Below, piece after piece: positions 23,435 to 34,339 of a stretch of DNA of 64,000 nucleotides. The notes under the pieces are model-generated. The model ran no database searches, was not told the origin of the DNA, and was given only the letters and a program-made list of their open reading frames with translations. Source of the DNA: Akanthomyces muscarius (Eukaryota > Ascomycota > Sordariomycetes > Hypocreales > Cordycipitaceae); assembly GCF_028009165.1 (NCBI RefSeq), contig NC_079241.1, positions 248,001 through 312,000 of the forward strand, written 5' to 3'. Position 1 is the first letter of the stretch. The number at the start of each line of letters is the position of its first letter. The position numbers and the translations under genes are program-made.

Positions 23435-24289
23435 ATGGCGGCCACTGTCATCCTAACCAGCGCACCGCTCTTGTTGAGCCAAGTTCCCTTGGCCAGCTTT
23501 GTGCCGGATGTGAGCCAACCTTATTCAGACGTATACCAGCCATACATGGTCTCGCGATCGGACTATTCAGTGAGACGAGATGTCGCATTTACTGGAGTCG
23601 TGAACATATCCTCTGAGCGCTTCCTCCAAATCCTCGCCACTAGGTTCGCGACCCTGGTGGTCCGTCGTGAACAGGGGAGCACATACCGAGTGGAGTCCAC
23701 GAACGGGTGCGTCTATACGCTCGACAGCCCGCAGAACCTCTTTGCAGCGATCCTGGAGAGTGAAGAGAGTGGCGACCAAACAAGAAGATGGCTGGATGAG
23801 TGCAAGCGACAAGGCTTGGCACCCCGTTTTGTGGTGGGATACCGGACGTTTGTCGACTCCAAGCTTTCTCGTGGAGAGGAGACGTCTACAGAGACCCGAA
23901 CTGACTTGCACCAACCGCTCAGCACCACGCAGGGTGGCGTGGCCGGCGTAGCTGACGTCGAGGCCGGCGTCGGGCGCAAGGCGACGCAAGAAATCCGGAC
24001 CCAGGCCGAAGTGCCGGGTGAAAGGATCTACGCTATTGCTTACCGCAAAATCCGAATTCAAACTCGCAAGCGCGACAAGACGATCAGCCTCGACTTGAAG
24101 ACGAAATGGAAGCCCTTTAACGCATCGCGAAGCCGAGATAGCGATGAATCGACGTACTTGGAGGCTGAGGTCTCAAAAACAGATGACATGGAGGACTGCG
24201 ATGAGATTTTTACCGTGAATTCTGTGTCTGGCAAAGATAGTGAACCGGTTCGAATCGCTGTCATGCAGGATAATAGCTCCGGATATTAA
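23435..24289 (+). CDS. Hypothetical fungal protein, single exon, 284 aa
   Basis: Not recognised with a function. From the ATG at 23435 the protein begins MAATVILTSAPLLLSQVPLA, then SFVPDVSQPYSDVYQP. This start is preferred over the in-frame 23324 because the 37 extra residues look untranslated. The layout resembles a group of fungal proteins of about 300 aa without a known role: an N-terminal hydrophobic patch followed by a LVP/FVP-like element, a central WLDEC...RFVVGYRTFVDS block, and a C-terminal strand-rich part with YAIAYRKIRIQTRKRDKTIS. There is no clear signal peptidase site, membrane span or catalytic motif. It has no introns, unlike most genes in this window. Confidence 0.6.
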   Translation: MAATVILTSAPLLLSQVPLASFVPDVSQPYSDVYQPYMVSRSDYSVRRDVAFTGVVNISSERFLQILATRFATLVVRREQGSTYRVESTNGCVYTLDSPQNLFAAILESEESGDQTRRWLDECKRQGLAPRFVVGYRTFVDSKLSRGEETSTETRTDLHQPLSTTQGGVAGVADVEAGVGRKATQEIRTQAEVPGERIYAIAYRKIRIQTRKRDKTISLDLKTKWKPFNASRSRDSDESTYLEAEVSKTDDMEDCDEIFTVNSVSGKDSEPVRIAVMQDNSSGY

Positions 24290-25160
24290 AATTATTTACG
24301 GCAATGTAAAATCGAGAGAAGAACAATTTAAAGTCCGATTCGACTATTCTGTATCTAATGTGCTTATAATAGTGGCGTGCGCATTAGTTAAACGTTCGAA
24401 TACGTAACTCGAACCACGAAATACTTTAGCGCCAATCTCGATCCTCAACATGTGCTGGCTCTTTCTGAGTTGTGGTCAGTTGTATGAACTAAAATTTCCA
24501 ACATTGTCTATTCTGTCCCTCCAATAGTCGGAAGCACCTTATTCATTCAAACGCCCTGTTCCTCATTTCCTCACCTGCAACTTCTTCCTCCAAGACACGC
24601 TCCGCCAGCAGCTCTATGGGCAGCAGGTTAGCATTCGCCAGAAAGAAAAAAGGCCCAGTTCTTCTTCAAGAATCACCTGCACACTGAGGGCCTAATAAAG
24701 ATCTCTTCAATGTAACCCTGTTCTTTAAAAAATGAGTAACGAAAACTTATAAGGACACAACTCACTTTTTTTGTTCAACTTGGAAATGAATCACTTAAAT
24801 GAGATTGCAGCCACAATGGGTCGGGAATAGAGACTGCAGGCAAAGCCTTATCTAGGATCAGCATGGCGGATCCAGTGGAGGTGGCTTTGAGAGGATATTT
24901 CGAGATTTCCCAGCGCTATGGCGTCAGCGCGCGCTCCTTTCACAAAGTGCCAGGAGGAGGAGAGCTAATTGGAGTGTAGAGCCCGGAAAGCGGATATGCC
25001 CGGTCTACAAGCAGATTGCGAAAATGGTCGTAAATGATGCCATCACGTTTGCGCAATATATAGCGAAGCTGGGCTGCGTTTGCTTGTCGTCGAAGTGACG
25101 AACGCGACAAGCTCCCCTGTAATTTATCACACGAGAAATATTTATTTACGACTGGAAAGA
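24290..25160. other. intergenic
   Basis: No gene seen; AT-rich in the first half (24290-24780). The second half is the promoter side of the arylsulfotransferase-like gene, with an AATATATAG TATA-like element about 100 bp before its ATG. Confidence 0.55.
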
Positions 25161-26956
25161 ATGAAAACGTCTCTCTATTGGGGCCCAGTGATATGGGCTT
25201 GCATGGGACTCGTTTCCTGCATTTCTGCCGACGGACAGTTTGTGTCCCGACCCGACCTGTCGCCGCCACGCCTCAACATCACGATCCCGGCTACCGAAGA
25301 TGTCGGCGATGGCTATATTTTTGTGTGCCCCTACGGCGGCTTCAAGAGCGGCACCGGCTTCGACGGGCCGGAGCAACCTGCCTGCTACATCTTCCGCGAC
25401 GACGGCGATTTAGTGTGGTCCAGCCTGGGGCATCTGTCGGGCTGGGTGGCCAACATACAAGCGCGCAGCTTCCGGGGCAAGCCGGCCATTACAGTTTACC
25501 AAGGCGCGATTGATGAATTTCGCGGCCACGGCTGGGGACAGGCCACGATTCTCAACGAGCGCTATGAGAATGTTGCCACGATTCGGGCGGGGAACCACAA
25601 GATCATGTCCATTCACGAATTCAACCTCTTGGAGAGCAATTCGGCGCTGGTGGAAATTTACCAGCCGACACCGATTGATCTGACGCGGTTCAATGGCAAA
25701 AAAGGTGCGAAGTGGATTGTCGATGCCATGTTCCAAGGTAAGCTGTCCATGGAAACAGGAAAACTCCAGCAAGGAATTACGCAAATATTGACAAAGTCGC
25801 GAAAAGAAATTGATGTAGACACTGGCGATGTGCTATTCGAGTGGAGCAGCCTGGACCATGTATCACCAACAGGTAGGCGCAAACCGATGGCCAACGACTA
25901 GCGTGCATGCTGGACTGACCTGTGGTGATTTTATTAGAGAGCGTCATTTCGCTGTCCTCTGGTTATGCCGGCGGCGGACTGAACTCGACAGATGCTTGGG
26001 ACTATTTCCATCTCAACAGTGTTGAGAAGGACCACCACGGCGACTACCTAATCTCTGGCCGCCATACTTCAACAGTGTACAAAATCGACGGTAAAACGGG
26101 GGAAATAATCTGGCGGCTAGGCGGGCGCAATTCTAACTTCAGCGTTCCGTCAGAGACTGCGTTCGGTTTCCAACACGATGCTCGGTACTTGGCCGATCAG
26201 CCCAGCGACGCCCACATCCACTACATATCGCTCTTTGACAACGCTGCACGATCGAAGGGACACCAGGGAAATGACACCGATTCGGTGCACGAAAGGTCAA
26301 GCGCCAAAATTTTACGACTGGACACGAAGACCTGGCAAGCGTCCGTGGTCAAGTCGGTGTCGTCCCCAGACGGTCTCCTCGCCCTGTCGCAGGGCAACGC
26401 CCAGACGCTGAGCAACTCGAACATCTTTGTTGGATGGGGCCAGGCCGGCGCCGTGACGGAGTTCCGCGAGAGAGACGACAAGCCCATCTTTCATGCGTAC
26501 CTGGACTCAGGCGACATTGGCTACGGTGTGCAAAGCTATCGCGCCTTCCGGTTTCCTTGGAAAGGATACCCGCAGGAGACCCCCGCCATTGTGGCCTTGC
26601 TTGATGAGAGCCATAGCGGTGGAACGTCGGTCCATATATCGTGGAACGGAGACACGGAAACGGCGACTTGGAAGGTGTATGCAACGTCGCCATCATGTAC
26701 TTCCTCCAGCTGGAAGTGGTGGTCTTGTCAAGCTCGGCTGCTGCAGGAAGCAAAGCGTGCAGGTTTTGAAACTGTGGTTCATGTAGCAGATGAGGCTGTT
26801 GCTTCCGGGCTGTCGACTGTGTATGCAGAGGCTTTTAATGCCGAGGGCCATCGACTCGTCAAGACAGCAGCCGTCACTGCCTCGCGTCGTCTTCGAACGT
26901 ACAATAGCCACAGCGCACAGGAACAGCAGATTATGGTTATGGATGAGCTGAGATAA
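25161..26956 (+). CDS. Secreted arylsulfotransferase (ASST)-like protein
   Basis: Member of the fungal arylsulfotransferase-like family, predicted beta-propeller proteins; bacterial ASST moves sulfate between phenols, but the fungal activity is unproven. Exons: 25161-25737, 25807-25872, 25938-26956; introns 69 and 65 nt; 553 aa. Removing intron 1 joins DAMFQ to EIDVDTGDVLFEWSSLDHVSP, a hallmark block, and removing intron 2 joins it to ESVISLSSGYAGGGLNSTDAWDYFHLN. Other family signs are DYLISGRHTSTVYKIDGKTG, IWRLGGRNSNF and FGFQHDARYL. The first 24 residues (MKTSLYWGPVIWACMGLVSC...) are a likely signal peptide. No C-terminal membrane span is seen, so it should be secreted and soluble. Confidence 0.9.
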
Positions 26957-27597
26957 GAGACTGTATATACGTGAGCTGGGCTTGTAATGGTCCAGTGCAG
27001 TTGTATTGGTGCGCGCGCCATGTACAGACGCAGTGCATCTATGTATCACTGTGCATCTCTGACAATTTTTCTTCAGCGGTGACATGCAAGATTACTCGCG
27101 AAGTAGGTAGAATTGTAACAGCTATAACATTCCGCCCCATTAGAATGTATCGGCGGTCAATGTCGCAAAGTTTCACCATTCTGGTCGCACGAGTCTAAGC
27201 GCCTTGTGTTCAACTAGCTCACCCACCAGAGTCCGAACTACATGAAATAAAGACCACGTTTTCAACGCCCGACGGCCATGTTTTGTAAGTACTGAACGAT
27301 AGAGACGGCTTTTTTCCTTGCAGGAAAAGCTTTCTGCATTAAAAGAATGTCCGAGATACCATCTGAAGTTATCAGTATGTCCTATGACGTCCTTTGGCAT
27401 CCTTGCAACAACAAGTGGATAAAATTACGACGTCGTACAGGTCGCGTCGGCCGGTTACCCAAGACCTCAGCATCGAATATTGGGAGTACAAGGTACACGT
27501 GATGAGATGTCGTTTTATGATATTGTTTCTTGTTTAAAAACCCGACGTGTTCATCCAAGACTTGACAACGGCACAACAAGCACAGAGGTAAAAAAAG
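26957..27597. other. intergenic
   Basis: No gene seen between the arylsulfotransferase-like gene and the RPB4-like gene. Short open frames lack features. Confidence 0.6.
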
Positions 27598-28170
27598 ATG
27601 ACAGGACTTCCAATAAAGCGCCCCCTTATCGCGCGCCCAAAGGCCATCCCGCCCTCTGAGCAGGTCATTGAAGCTGGGGACACTCTCAGACTAGGTTCAG
27701 CGCAAGACCTCGACACCCTCACCGTCTCCGAGGCCTCTCTGATCATCAATGCCGTCATGGCCAAGAGGAGACAAGCGCCTGAAAACCTTCGTTACAATCC
27801 GTTTGTTCCACACCAAAGCCCGATAAAAAAATTGTATCTGAAGCTAATCACGCAAGCTTGGTCTTTGCTAGAATTCTACAGAATACGTTGAACTATTGTG
27901 ATGCGTTTGCGAGGTACCGAACCAGAGAGAGCATCGAAGCGGTTGAGCGACTGCTCAGTGCCTACCCAGAGCTAGCCAAGTCCGAGAGAGCCCAGTTAGG
28001 TAAGAATACTGCCACTCCTACCTAGAAGTAACATTAGCTAATATTGAGCAGGTTCTTTTTGCTGCAGGGATGCTGACGAGGCAAAAACGGTGATTCCTTC
28101 GCCCGTGGACAAGGTTGACGACGAAAAATTGCAGGAATTGCTTGATGAGCTGGTGAAGCTTGCTGTGTAA
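27598..28170 (+). CDS. RPB4-like RNA polymerase II subunit (divergent)
   Basis: Resembles Rpb4, the RNA polymerase II stalk subunit that pairs with Rpb7 in transcription and mRNA export. Exons: 27598-27800, 27872-27999, 28052-28170; introns 71 and 52 nt; 149 aa. Family blocks in order: DTLTVSEASLIINAVMAKRR, then across intron 1 ILQNTLNYCDAFARYRTRES, IEAVERLLSAYPELAKSERA, QLGSFCCRDADEAKTVIPS and KLQELLDELVKLAV at the end. Intron 1 uses donor GTTTGT; a GTATCT donor at 27834 also keeps frame but gives a 38-nt intron and adds residues missing from the family. The N-terminus (about 35 residues) is Pro/Arg-rich and unlike usual Rpb4. Many substitutions in conserved blocks suggest a diverged extra copy, not the main essential gene; this is inference. 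Confidence 0.82.
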
Positions 28171-28783
28171 TGAGGCCAACTAAGCTTTCGAAACTTATAA
28201 GACTTCATCGAGATCAACGAATTAACATTTTCAAAGCAATGTCGAGCATTATGTCAACCTCCGAAAGCATCGATTTGTACCCCTTAGCTGAGTATAAATG
28301 TTCGTGCCGCAGTGTGTTGGGAAATGGGGATAAATCTACTGATGAACAAGGTCTTGGGTTTATGGTCTGAACCATTGAGGTGGAACGACTATCGGCGGGT
28401 GAGGGGCCGAGGTCTAGAGAGATCTCCAGCAAGCAGTACAGGAAGGGGAATAATATGCCGTTATAAAATAGGGAGACTGATTGGAATATGCTACGTGTGC
28501 ATTTTTCGTTACTATGCTGGTGCACATGACAGAGTAGAGTGCAGACGTGCACTACGTGACGAGGCCTGCAGTTCGCAATGCCCGAAGAACATCGTGGCAG
28601 GCGGTCGCAGCGATTAAAGATGCTATATTGGCAGGACGACCAGGGCGCACAGTCGAATGCGACATTGCTTTTCTACCAATACGTGCATCAATGAATATGG
28701 CCACGGGTAATGAGAGGTGCGCCATGGCCGACCATTTCTTCTGTGCATTTCGCGTCGGCATCAATGTAAATGCAAGTAAAGAC
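28171..28783. other. intergenic between convergent genes
   Basis: No gene seen; 3' flanks of the RPB4-like gene and of the APH-type kinase gene. Confidence 0.6.
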
Positions 28784-30054
28784 TCAGCTATTCCTAAACA
28801 GGCATTCAAGATCATGGCCTTCAAAGGCCTTAAGATCTTTCTTCCACGCCTTCATCATAGTTTCTTTGCCGACCATCGCAACTTTCTTGTTCTGCTCTGG
28901 TGTGCCCCATCCGGGCGTATTAGCTCCGAAGCCGACCAAGTGCGCTGCTACGTGGACGATGGCGCGGAATATAAACGCAGCGTTCACCTTGCCATATCCG
29001 TCCGCAAATCCCTCAATGATCCATAGACCGGCATCAATGTCGGCATACAACTTGAGCTGCCATAGTTCTGCGACAAGTTGGCCAAAATCCTCAGGCTGCA
29101 CACCCAGCTGTGCCATCTCCCAATCGACGACAAAAATCTGTGTCTGCTTGCTCGTATCAATGACTGCGTTGGGAATGAGTATACTAGAAGAGGTCACAGT
29201 CAGCGATAAATTGGGTTCCAAAAGCGCTCGGATGCTCATCGCGGGTCGCTTTGCTCTGACTTACTTTCCGGTCCAGAAATCTCCGTGGATCACATCCAGC
29301 TCGTCGCTATCCTGAAGCTCGGCGGTAGCCATCTCGGCGACCTGCTGGAACATTTCGCTGCAATCCCCTAAATCGGGTTGCCATTTCTCCATAGATTGAG
29401 ACAAGTTGTCGTAATTCATCATTTTCTTGATGTTTTGCATCTCCTTGTTGCTGGAGACCAGGTCGCGAACGTCGCTGTTCGCCGGTTGTCGACCCCAGGC
29501 ATGGAATTTGCGCAGCCACATGCCCAAAGACTTCCCCAGCTCCAGACATTGTGGTTTTATCATTTCCGAATCAACCGATTTAAAGTGTTCAAGCGCATAT
29601 TGCTTCAGGCTCATCGCATCAGTCAGGTACTCTTGAACGTTGGTGCTTGTCGCCGGGTTGAAGTAAAACAGTGTCGGAGTCTTGACGCTGAACATAGGTG
29701 TAGTCACGGGCGGGAAACGCCCCATATACCGTAGACTTGACTCCTCGACGTTCTGTGGAAAAAAGTGATGAGCATTTTCCCCATGCGGGTTCAAGAAGCC
29801 ACAATTCACATTTCATAAGAACTTACACATCGGGCAATAGTAATGGCAAATTCAGGGCTCGTTGCGACATATCCTTCGCCGTGTTTTACCACGACATCCG
29901 CAGGCCCATCTGGTAAAGGAGTTTGAAGCTTTGCATGATAGATGAAGTTGGCGTTGCCTCCTGTAAGAGCCCGTAGCGATGCGGTCGCGTATGGCGTATC
30001 CGCAAGCTCATTTTGTACAGCAGCTTGTATTTCTGTTGCTGTCCTTTTCGCCAT
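28784..30054 (-). CDS. APH-fold small-molecule kinase, methylthioribose-kinase-like
   Basis: Aminoglycoside-phosphotransferase-fold kinase, nearest in style to 5-methylthioribose kinase of methionine salvage; the substrate in fungi is unproven. Exons: 30054-29827, 29752-29265, 29183-28784; introns 74 and 81 nt; 371 aa. Features: RALTGGNANFIYHAK (nucleotide loop), DVVVKHGEGYVA (VAIK-type lysine), catalytic Brenner motif HGDFWTGN at about 232-239, formed across intron 2, and FVVDWEMAQLG with the second metal-binding Asp. The rest, ending WKKDLKAFEGHDLECLF, is full length. ATG 30054 (MAKRTATEIQ) is preferred over an in-frame ATG at 30099, as it matches where relatives begin. It lies in an otherwise gene-poor, relic-bearing stretch and could be an accessory gene. 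Confidence 0.88.
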
Positions 30055-30461
30055 GATGCAAAGTCGTTGGTGGCTGGAATGACGGTCGGCAACGTTCAAG
30101 TAAAGAAGTTTAGAATGAGTTGCAATTAGCGTATAATTGAACCACGATAGAGTTGACGTCTGCAGTACTTGTAGTTATGCTCTAGTGATTCGTGGCTCGT
30201 TCTATTGTTCGCCGCGTGACTCATTGGAAACGGCAAAAAGCAATCGTGTTTCGCGTAGTGGTTCATCAACCCCGCTTTGCTGAATATAGCATATCTAACC
30301 AGAAAGAATTAGTAATTTATTTTTAATTAAGTCCGAATATTATTTAGCCTTTTTTTTTGTCAGTCCAGCACTTCTTATATTTAGAGTGGTAACAGAAATA
30401 CAAATAAGGAAAAAAATAGGCCTATATTAAATATCTTTACGGCAAATAACTCACCATAAAA
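30055..30461. other. AT-rich intergenic
   Basis: No gene seen. The stretch 30290-30450 is notably AT-rich with a T-run at about 30352, unlike the coding GC content around it. Confidence 0.55.
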
Positions 30462-30960
30462 CTACACAAAAACGAGCCGAAACTCATCTTCTTCCTTGCT
30501 CAACTCGAAAGACTTGGCGCAGATTGGCTGATTCACTGTCAATGTTGATGCACCCAAACTGTCTGGAGGCTGTTTCGCGACTCCAGTTCCCAACTGCGAG
30601 TCGCAAGCTTGGCGGCCGCAGGCTACATTTCTTGCACGTCTCGCCTGGATAAACTGTCGCACGCTACCAAGTAATTGAGCAAGCAGAAATGGCAACGATG
30701 GCAAACAAACGTAAATGACAGCAACATTGATCTCGGCAACCGACCAAGCACTGAGCGCCAATAAGTCAACGCTCGGGTTTGTGGTTGTATGTATGTGTGA
30801 CGAACGCCTATACCGTCAGGCCACGGGGCAAAAGATCAGGGCATTGAAAGCAATTCTAGCAATCAACGTAGGCGTAATAGCAGTATATATAGCGCAGAGC
30901 AGTTCCGCCACCACAGTTTGTTACAGTATGATTGCCACAACCGACTTTAGCCCCAATATA
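30462..30960 (-). pseudogene. Remains of a PTH11-like rhodopsin-fold receptor
   Basis: The minus-strand frame contains ALSAWSVAEINVAVIYVCLP followed by SLPFLLAQLLG. This matches the last membrane helix of the large fungal family of PTH11-like integral membrane receptors, where W(S/T)xxEIxxAIxCxxLP is typical. Upstream, YIGAKVGCGNHTVT may be the remnant of an earlier loop and helix, but it is in another frame, and an in-frame TGA lies at 30816-30818. No start or full set of seven helices can be assembled. Called a pseudogene; an intron-rich gene with very unusual splicing is the less likely alternative. Confidence 0.45.
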
Positions 30961-32301
30961 CTTATAGTCGTGTCTAAATTCGTTCCTATGATTGTACACT
31001 ACTCAATGACATGCTCCTTCTCCGCCATCGCACGACTGGTGCTTTGCATATGTGCAAGTAATCGACGTTGGCGGGTCTACTTGGGTGATACAAGCCACTG
31101 CATGGTAGTATGTGCAACAAAACTAACCGCTTTCGTAATCTTCTACATTAGAGGAATATCATGAACAAATAAAGAGTCTATAAAAGCCTTCTGCTCGGTC
31201 GCTTTTGACGTGGGGGTGCCGAAGACTCCTACCATCCTTTTCACCCCGACATCCTTTTTCACAACCTCTTCTGTCTTAGCTATCTTGCCGTATTTGAGAA
31301 TTGCTTTTTGGACTCTAAGGAGGTACTATTACCTTGTTCTTCCATTCCATCTACAAACAAGTGATTCACACTTGTGCGAATTGGAGCGATAGTTGGGCCA
31401 CATTTACCTTCCACCACAAGCTCTGTACGTGCGCTACCTCTGATATTATTACACCATGAAAAGATCGAATGGCGGCAAACCATAAATTCCATTGGAAAAT
31501 GTGCGATATTGAGAGCCAATATTTCAGCTGCGGCCACACACACGATTTCATCGTCTTTTTCTGTCCGGATGTCAAAGAGTTTAGACCGTGTCAAGGCAAG
31601 ATGCTCACGAAGCGGCGATTGATTGGTTATGATTGCCCTCTTCCACACACTCCTGAGTGACACCAGACTTGAGCACCTCGGGGCACACAGCCGGTACAGA
31701 GTGGGTAGCTGATGGTGTCAGCAGTTCGGATTTGGGTCTGTGGTATCAAATGCAGGGTTTAGAGGTGTATACCCTGTTATTTTCCAAACATGATATTGAA
31801 ATTGCCAAGTCCAGCCTAATTTGTACTCGATTGCACTGTCCAAGCCCACCTTGTCTGTAGTAGCCATACGCATGTAACAGTGTAAGTCTGTCGGGGCCTC
31901 CGAGTGGAGCTTGACTTTCCAAATTTTGCCCGGGCCAATAAGTCGAACACGCTCACATTTTAAACGAGGGTAGAGATGCCCGAGCTTGAATCGACAGACG
32001 CATATCTGAGCTTCAGCACTCGACGCCAGCAGATGTGCGACATGACCAGTGGTGTAATCGGGTAAGTCTTGCGGCAACCTTGGGCGGGGCCGTGGCCGGA
32101 CCAGCACCGGCCGTTTGGCAGATCTGGAGCTCCACCCAGGCGGCCAGTAAATTTCTTATCGCACGTGCATGGCCCGCTTCAGTGCTGCGATAAGAAATTT
32201 ATTCTGTCTGCAGCGTCGAGGCTGGACAAGAAAAAAGGTGAAGCGTTTGCTTGGGCAACCGCCATTGCAACACCGATTCACGCCCATACAATACCGCCAA
32301 G
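30961..32301. other. intergenic, with a stem-loop near the UTP23 start
   Basis: No gene supported. The open frames here (for example 30715-31164 plus strand) have no family features. A perfect 16-bp inverted repeat at 32148-32201 (listed separately) lies 100 bp before the UTP23 ATG. Confidence 0.5.
32148..32201. repeat. perfect 16-bp inverted repeat upstream of UTP23
   Basis: Arms 32148-32163 (TAAATTTCTTATCGCA) and 32186-32201 are exact reverse complements, with a 22-nt loop. It ends 100 bp before the UTP23 start codon, so it may fall in the 5' UTR or core promoter. Confidence 0.75.
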
Positions 32302-33314
32302 ATGAGAGGAAAGCGTTCGAAACAATACCGCAAGCTCATGGAGCAGTACTGCATGACGTTTGGCTTTCGCGAGGACTACCAAGTTTTGGGTAAGCGGCTC
32401 AGCCACCCGCGCCGACTTGCGGCCAGCCTGGACCGAGATTATGCTAACACTGCAGACAGTGGACGCCGAGATGGTAGAGGATGCCTGTCGATTCAAAATG
32501 GACCTGACGGCAGGTTTAGAACGCACAGTACATGGCAAAGTCAAACCTAGTAAGTCGGCAATGGCTCTTGCGGGAGACGGGCGCGAACCCAGCTCACAAG
32601 TCCACAGTGATTACGCAATGCGAAATCCGAAAACTATACGAAAAGAAAAACGAGCCCGGCATTCGCGACGCCATTGAGCTCGCCAAGAATTACGAGCGCC
32701 GGCGCTGCGGGCACCACCCGGACCAGTACCCGAAGCCGCTCTCGACGCTCGAGTGCCTGTCGTCGGTCGTGGACCCCAAGCAGACGGGGCAGAACAAGCA
32801 CCGATACGTGGTGGCGAGCCAGAGCCAGGAGGTGCGGCGGGCGCTGCGCGGCGTGCGCGCGGTGCCGCTCATATACATCAAGCGCAGCGTCATGATCCTG
32901 GAGCCCATGGCGGACGACAGCGCCGAGGTGCGTCTGCGCGAGGAAAAGGCCAAATTTCGCGCGGAGCTCAAGAAGAGGACGCCGAGTGCCAAGCGGAAGC
33001 GAGAAGAGGGAAGCGACGAGGAGGAGGAGGGCGGCGGCGGCGGTGCCAAGCTGGGGAACGCCGAAGACAAGAAGAAGAAGAAATTCGGCGTCGGCAAGGC
33101 GCCGAATCCGCTATCGGTGAAGAAGTCAAAGAAGAACCCGCAGCAGATTGAGGAGGAGAAGAGGCGAAAGCAAAAGGAAGAGGCCAAGGCGGCGGCGGAG
33201 AAGCCCAAGAAGAAGCGCAGACGGAGGGCCAAGGGCAATGGCGATGGCGAAAGGGACGAGGCGACGGCAGAGAGTGGTACTGGTGATGCTGGCGGTGATG
33301 CCGGTGACGAGTAA
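32302..33314 (+). CDS. UTP23: rRNA-processing factor UTP23
   Basis: UTP23, a PIN-domain-like nucleolar protein of the small-subunit processome that binds near snR30 during 18S rRNA maturation. Exons: 32302-32389, 32460-32549, 32608-33314; introns 70 and 58 nt; 294 aa. It begins MRGKRSKQYRKLMEQYCMTF and continues QVLVDAEMV...ACRFKMDL, LERTVHGKVKPMITQCEIRK, formed across both introns. The zinc-binding residues are C in MITQC, CGHH, and C in TLECL. Next comes the PIN core with VVASQSQEVRRALRGV and PLIYIKRSVMILEPMA. The last 120 residues are a Lys/Glu-rich basic tail typical of nucleolar proteins. The acceptor of intron 1 is the second AG of GCAGACAG, the one that restores the frame. Confidence 0.95.
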
Positions 33315-34339
33315 GCGGTAATTACGAGTCTGCTGCGGTTGAATTTATTGGAGTTTCTGGGTCAAGTTGGCACCATTCATACCTATATTTCCAGGGTGTA
33401 ACCAATTTCATTCGAGTCGGGGCCACAAAATGACACTACTGCGAAATGCAGCAAATTTTTTATCTAGCACATATTCCCCGTGAAGCTCAGTCTGCGACAC
33501 CAGATCAAACGATGCCGACTTGCACGACGCGTAGGTCTTCTAGGAAGTCTGGCGCAGTAGCCCAAATATACTAACTAGGCCTGCGCTAAAGCGCAACTCC
33601 AGCACATCGTAAGTCACTCAGCGCTTTCATCGTAGAGGAAAGCAAACGAGATCATGAGCTTGGCAGGCACGTCTGATAAAGCTTGTTCCGCCAAGACGGC
33701 ATCATATCTATCCTCTAATAGACGGTAGTTCGAAGACTCGGAACACGAAAGAATGGAACCATGCTGCAAGTCCGGAGCTAGAGATCGTCATGAAACTTGC
33801 GCCGAGGCTTTTTCGAATACGAGTTCAAAATAGCTCGATTGACTGGACACTAGCGCGACCAGGACATCGAGCCGTGCTTCCCAGAGCCATGCCACTCTTG
33901 TAGCATGGAACTCCGGCACTTTCTGGGGTTGATAAATCGCGGTTCGGAGGCCGATCATTGTCGATCATTGTCAAATGTGGAATTCGGCCCTTTACCATCA
34001 TGACAAACGACGGATATTTGTATGGCTCTGCCATTCACAATTGGCCCAAGTTAAGGCGGCCGGCAAAAACACCGTGATAGACGGGAGTAGTCCACTGCGA
34101 CCTCAGCGGCCAATTTATCGCTGTTCGTTAATCTTCCCAGCCATGCGGAATAAATTGTCGACGGCGGGTGAGCGACAACGATATCTGGCGGGAGGGGTGC
34201 CAGACCCGCTGTTGGGAATATCCTAGGAGCCACTTCAGCTCACCATGCTAGGCGCTAGAACACACTGGCGACGCAGAAGGGGAACGCACGATTTGGGTGA
34301 GCAAAAATAAGCATATAACTACTCCCATGGTTGGCTAAG
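33315..34339. other. intergenic between convergent genes
   Basis: No gene seen. It holds the 3' flanks of UTP23 and of the secreted protein gene at 34340-35215. Short frames lack features. Confidence 0.6.

Noticed and set aside
24243..24256. B-box-like GGTTCGAATC of a tRNA gene
   Set aside because: It lies inside a coding frame and no A-box or cloverleaf arms fit upstream.
27834..27871. Alternative 38-nt intron in the RPB4-like gene
   Set aside because: It keeps frame, but is shorter than other introns here and adds 11 residues that disrupt the length match to the Rpb4 family. The GTTTGT donor at 27801 fits exactly.
30715..31164. Plus-strand open frame of 149 codons with hydrophobic segments
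   Set aside because: It is antisense to the receptor relic; hydrophobicity is inherited from the opposite strand and no family match is recognised.
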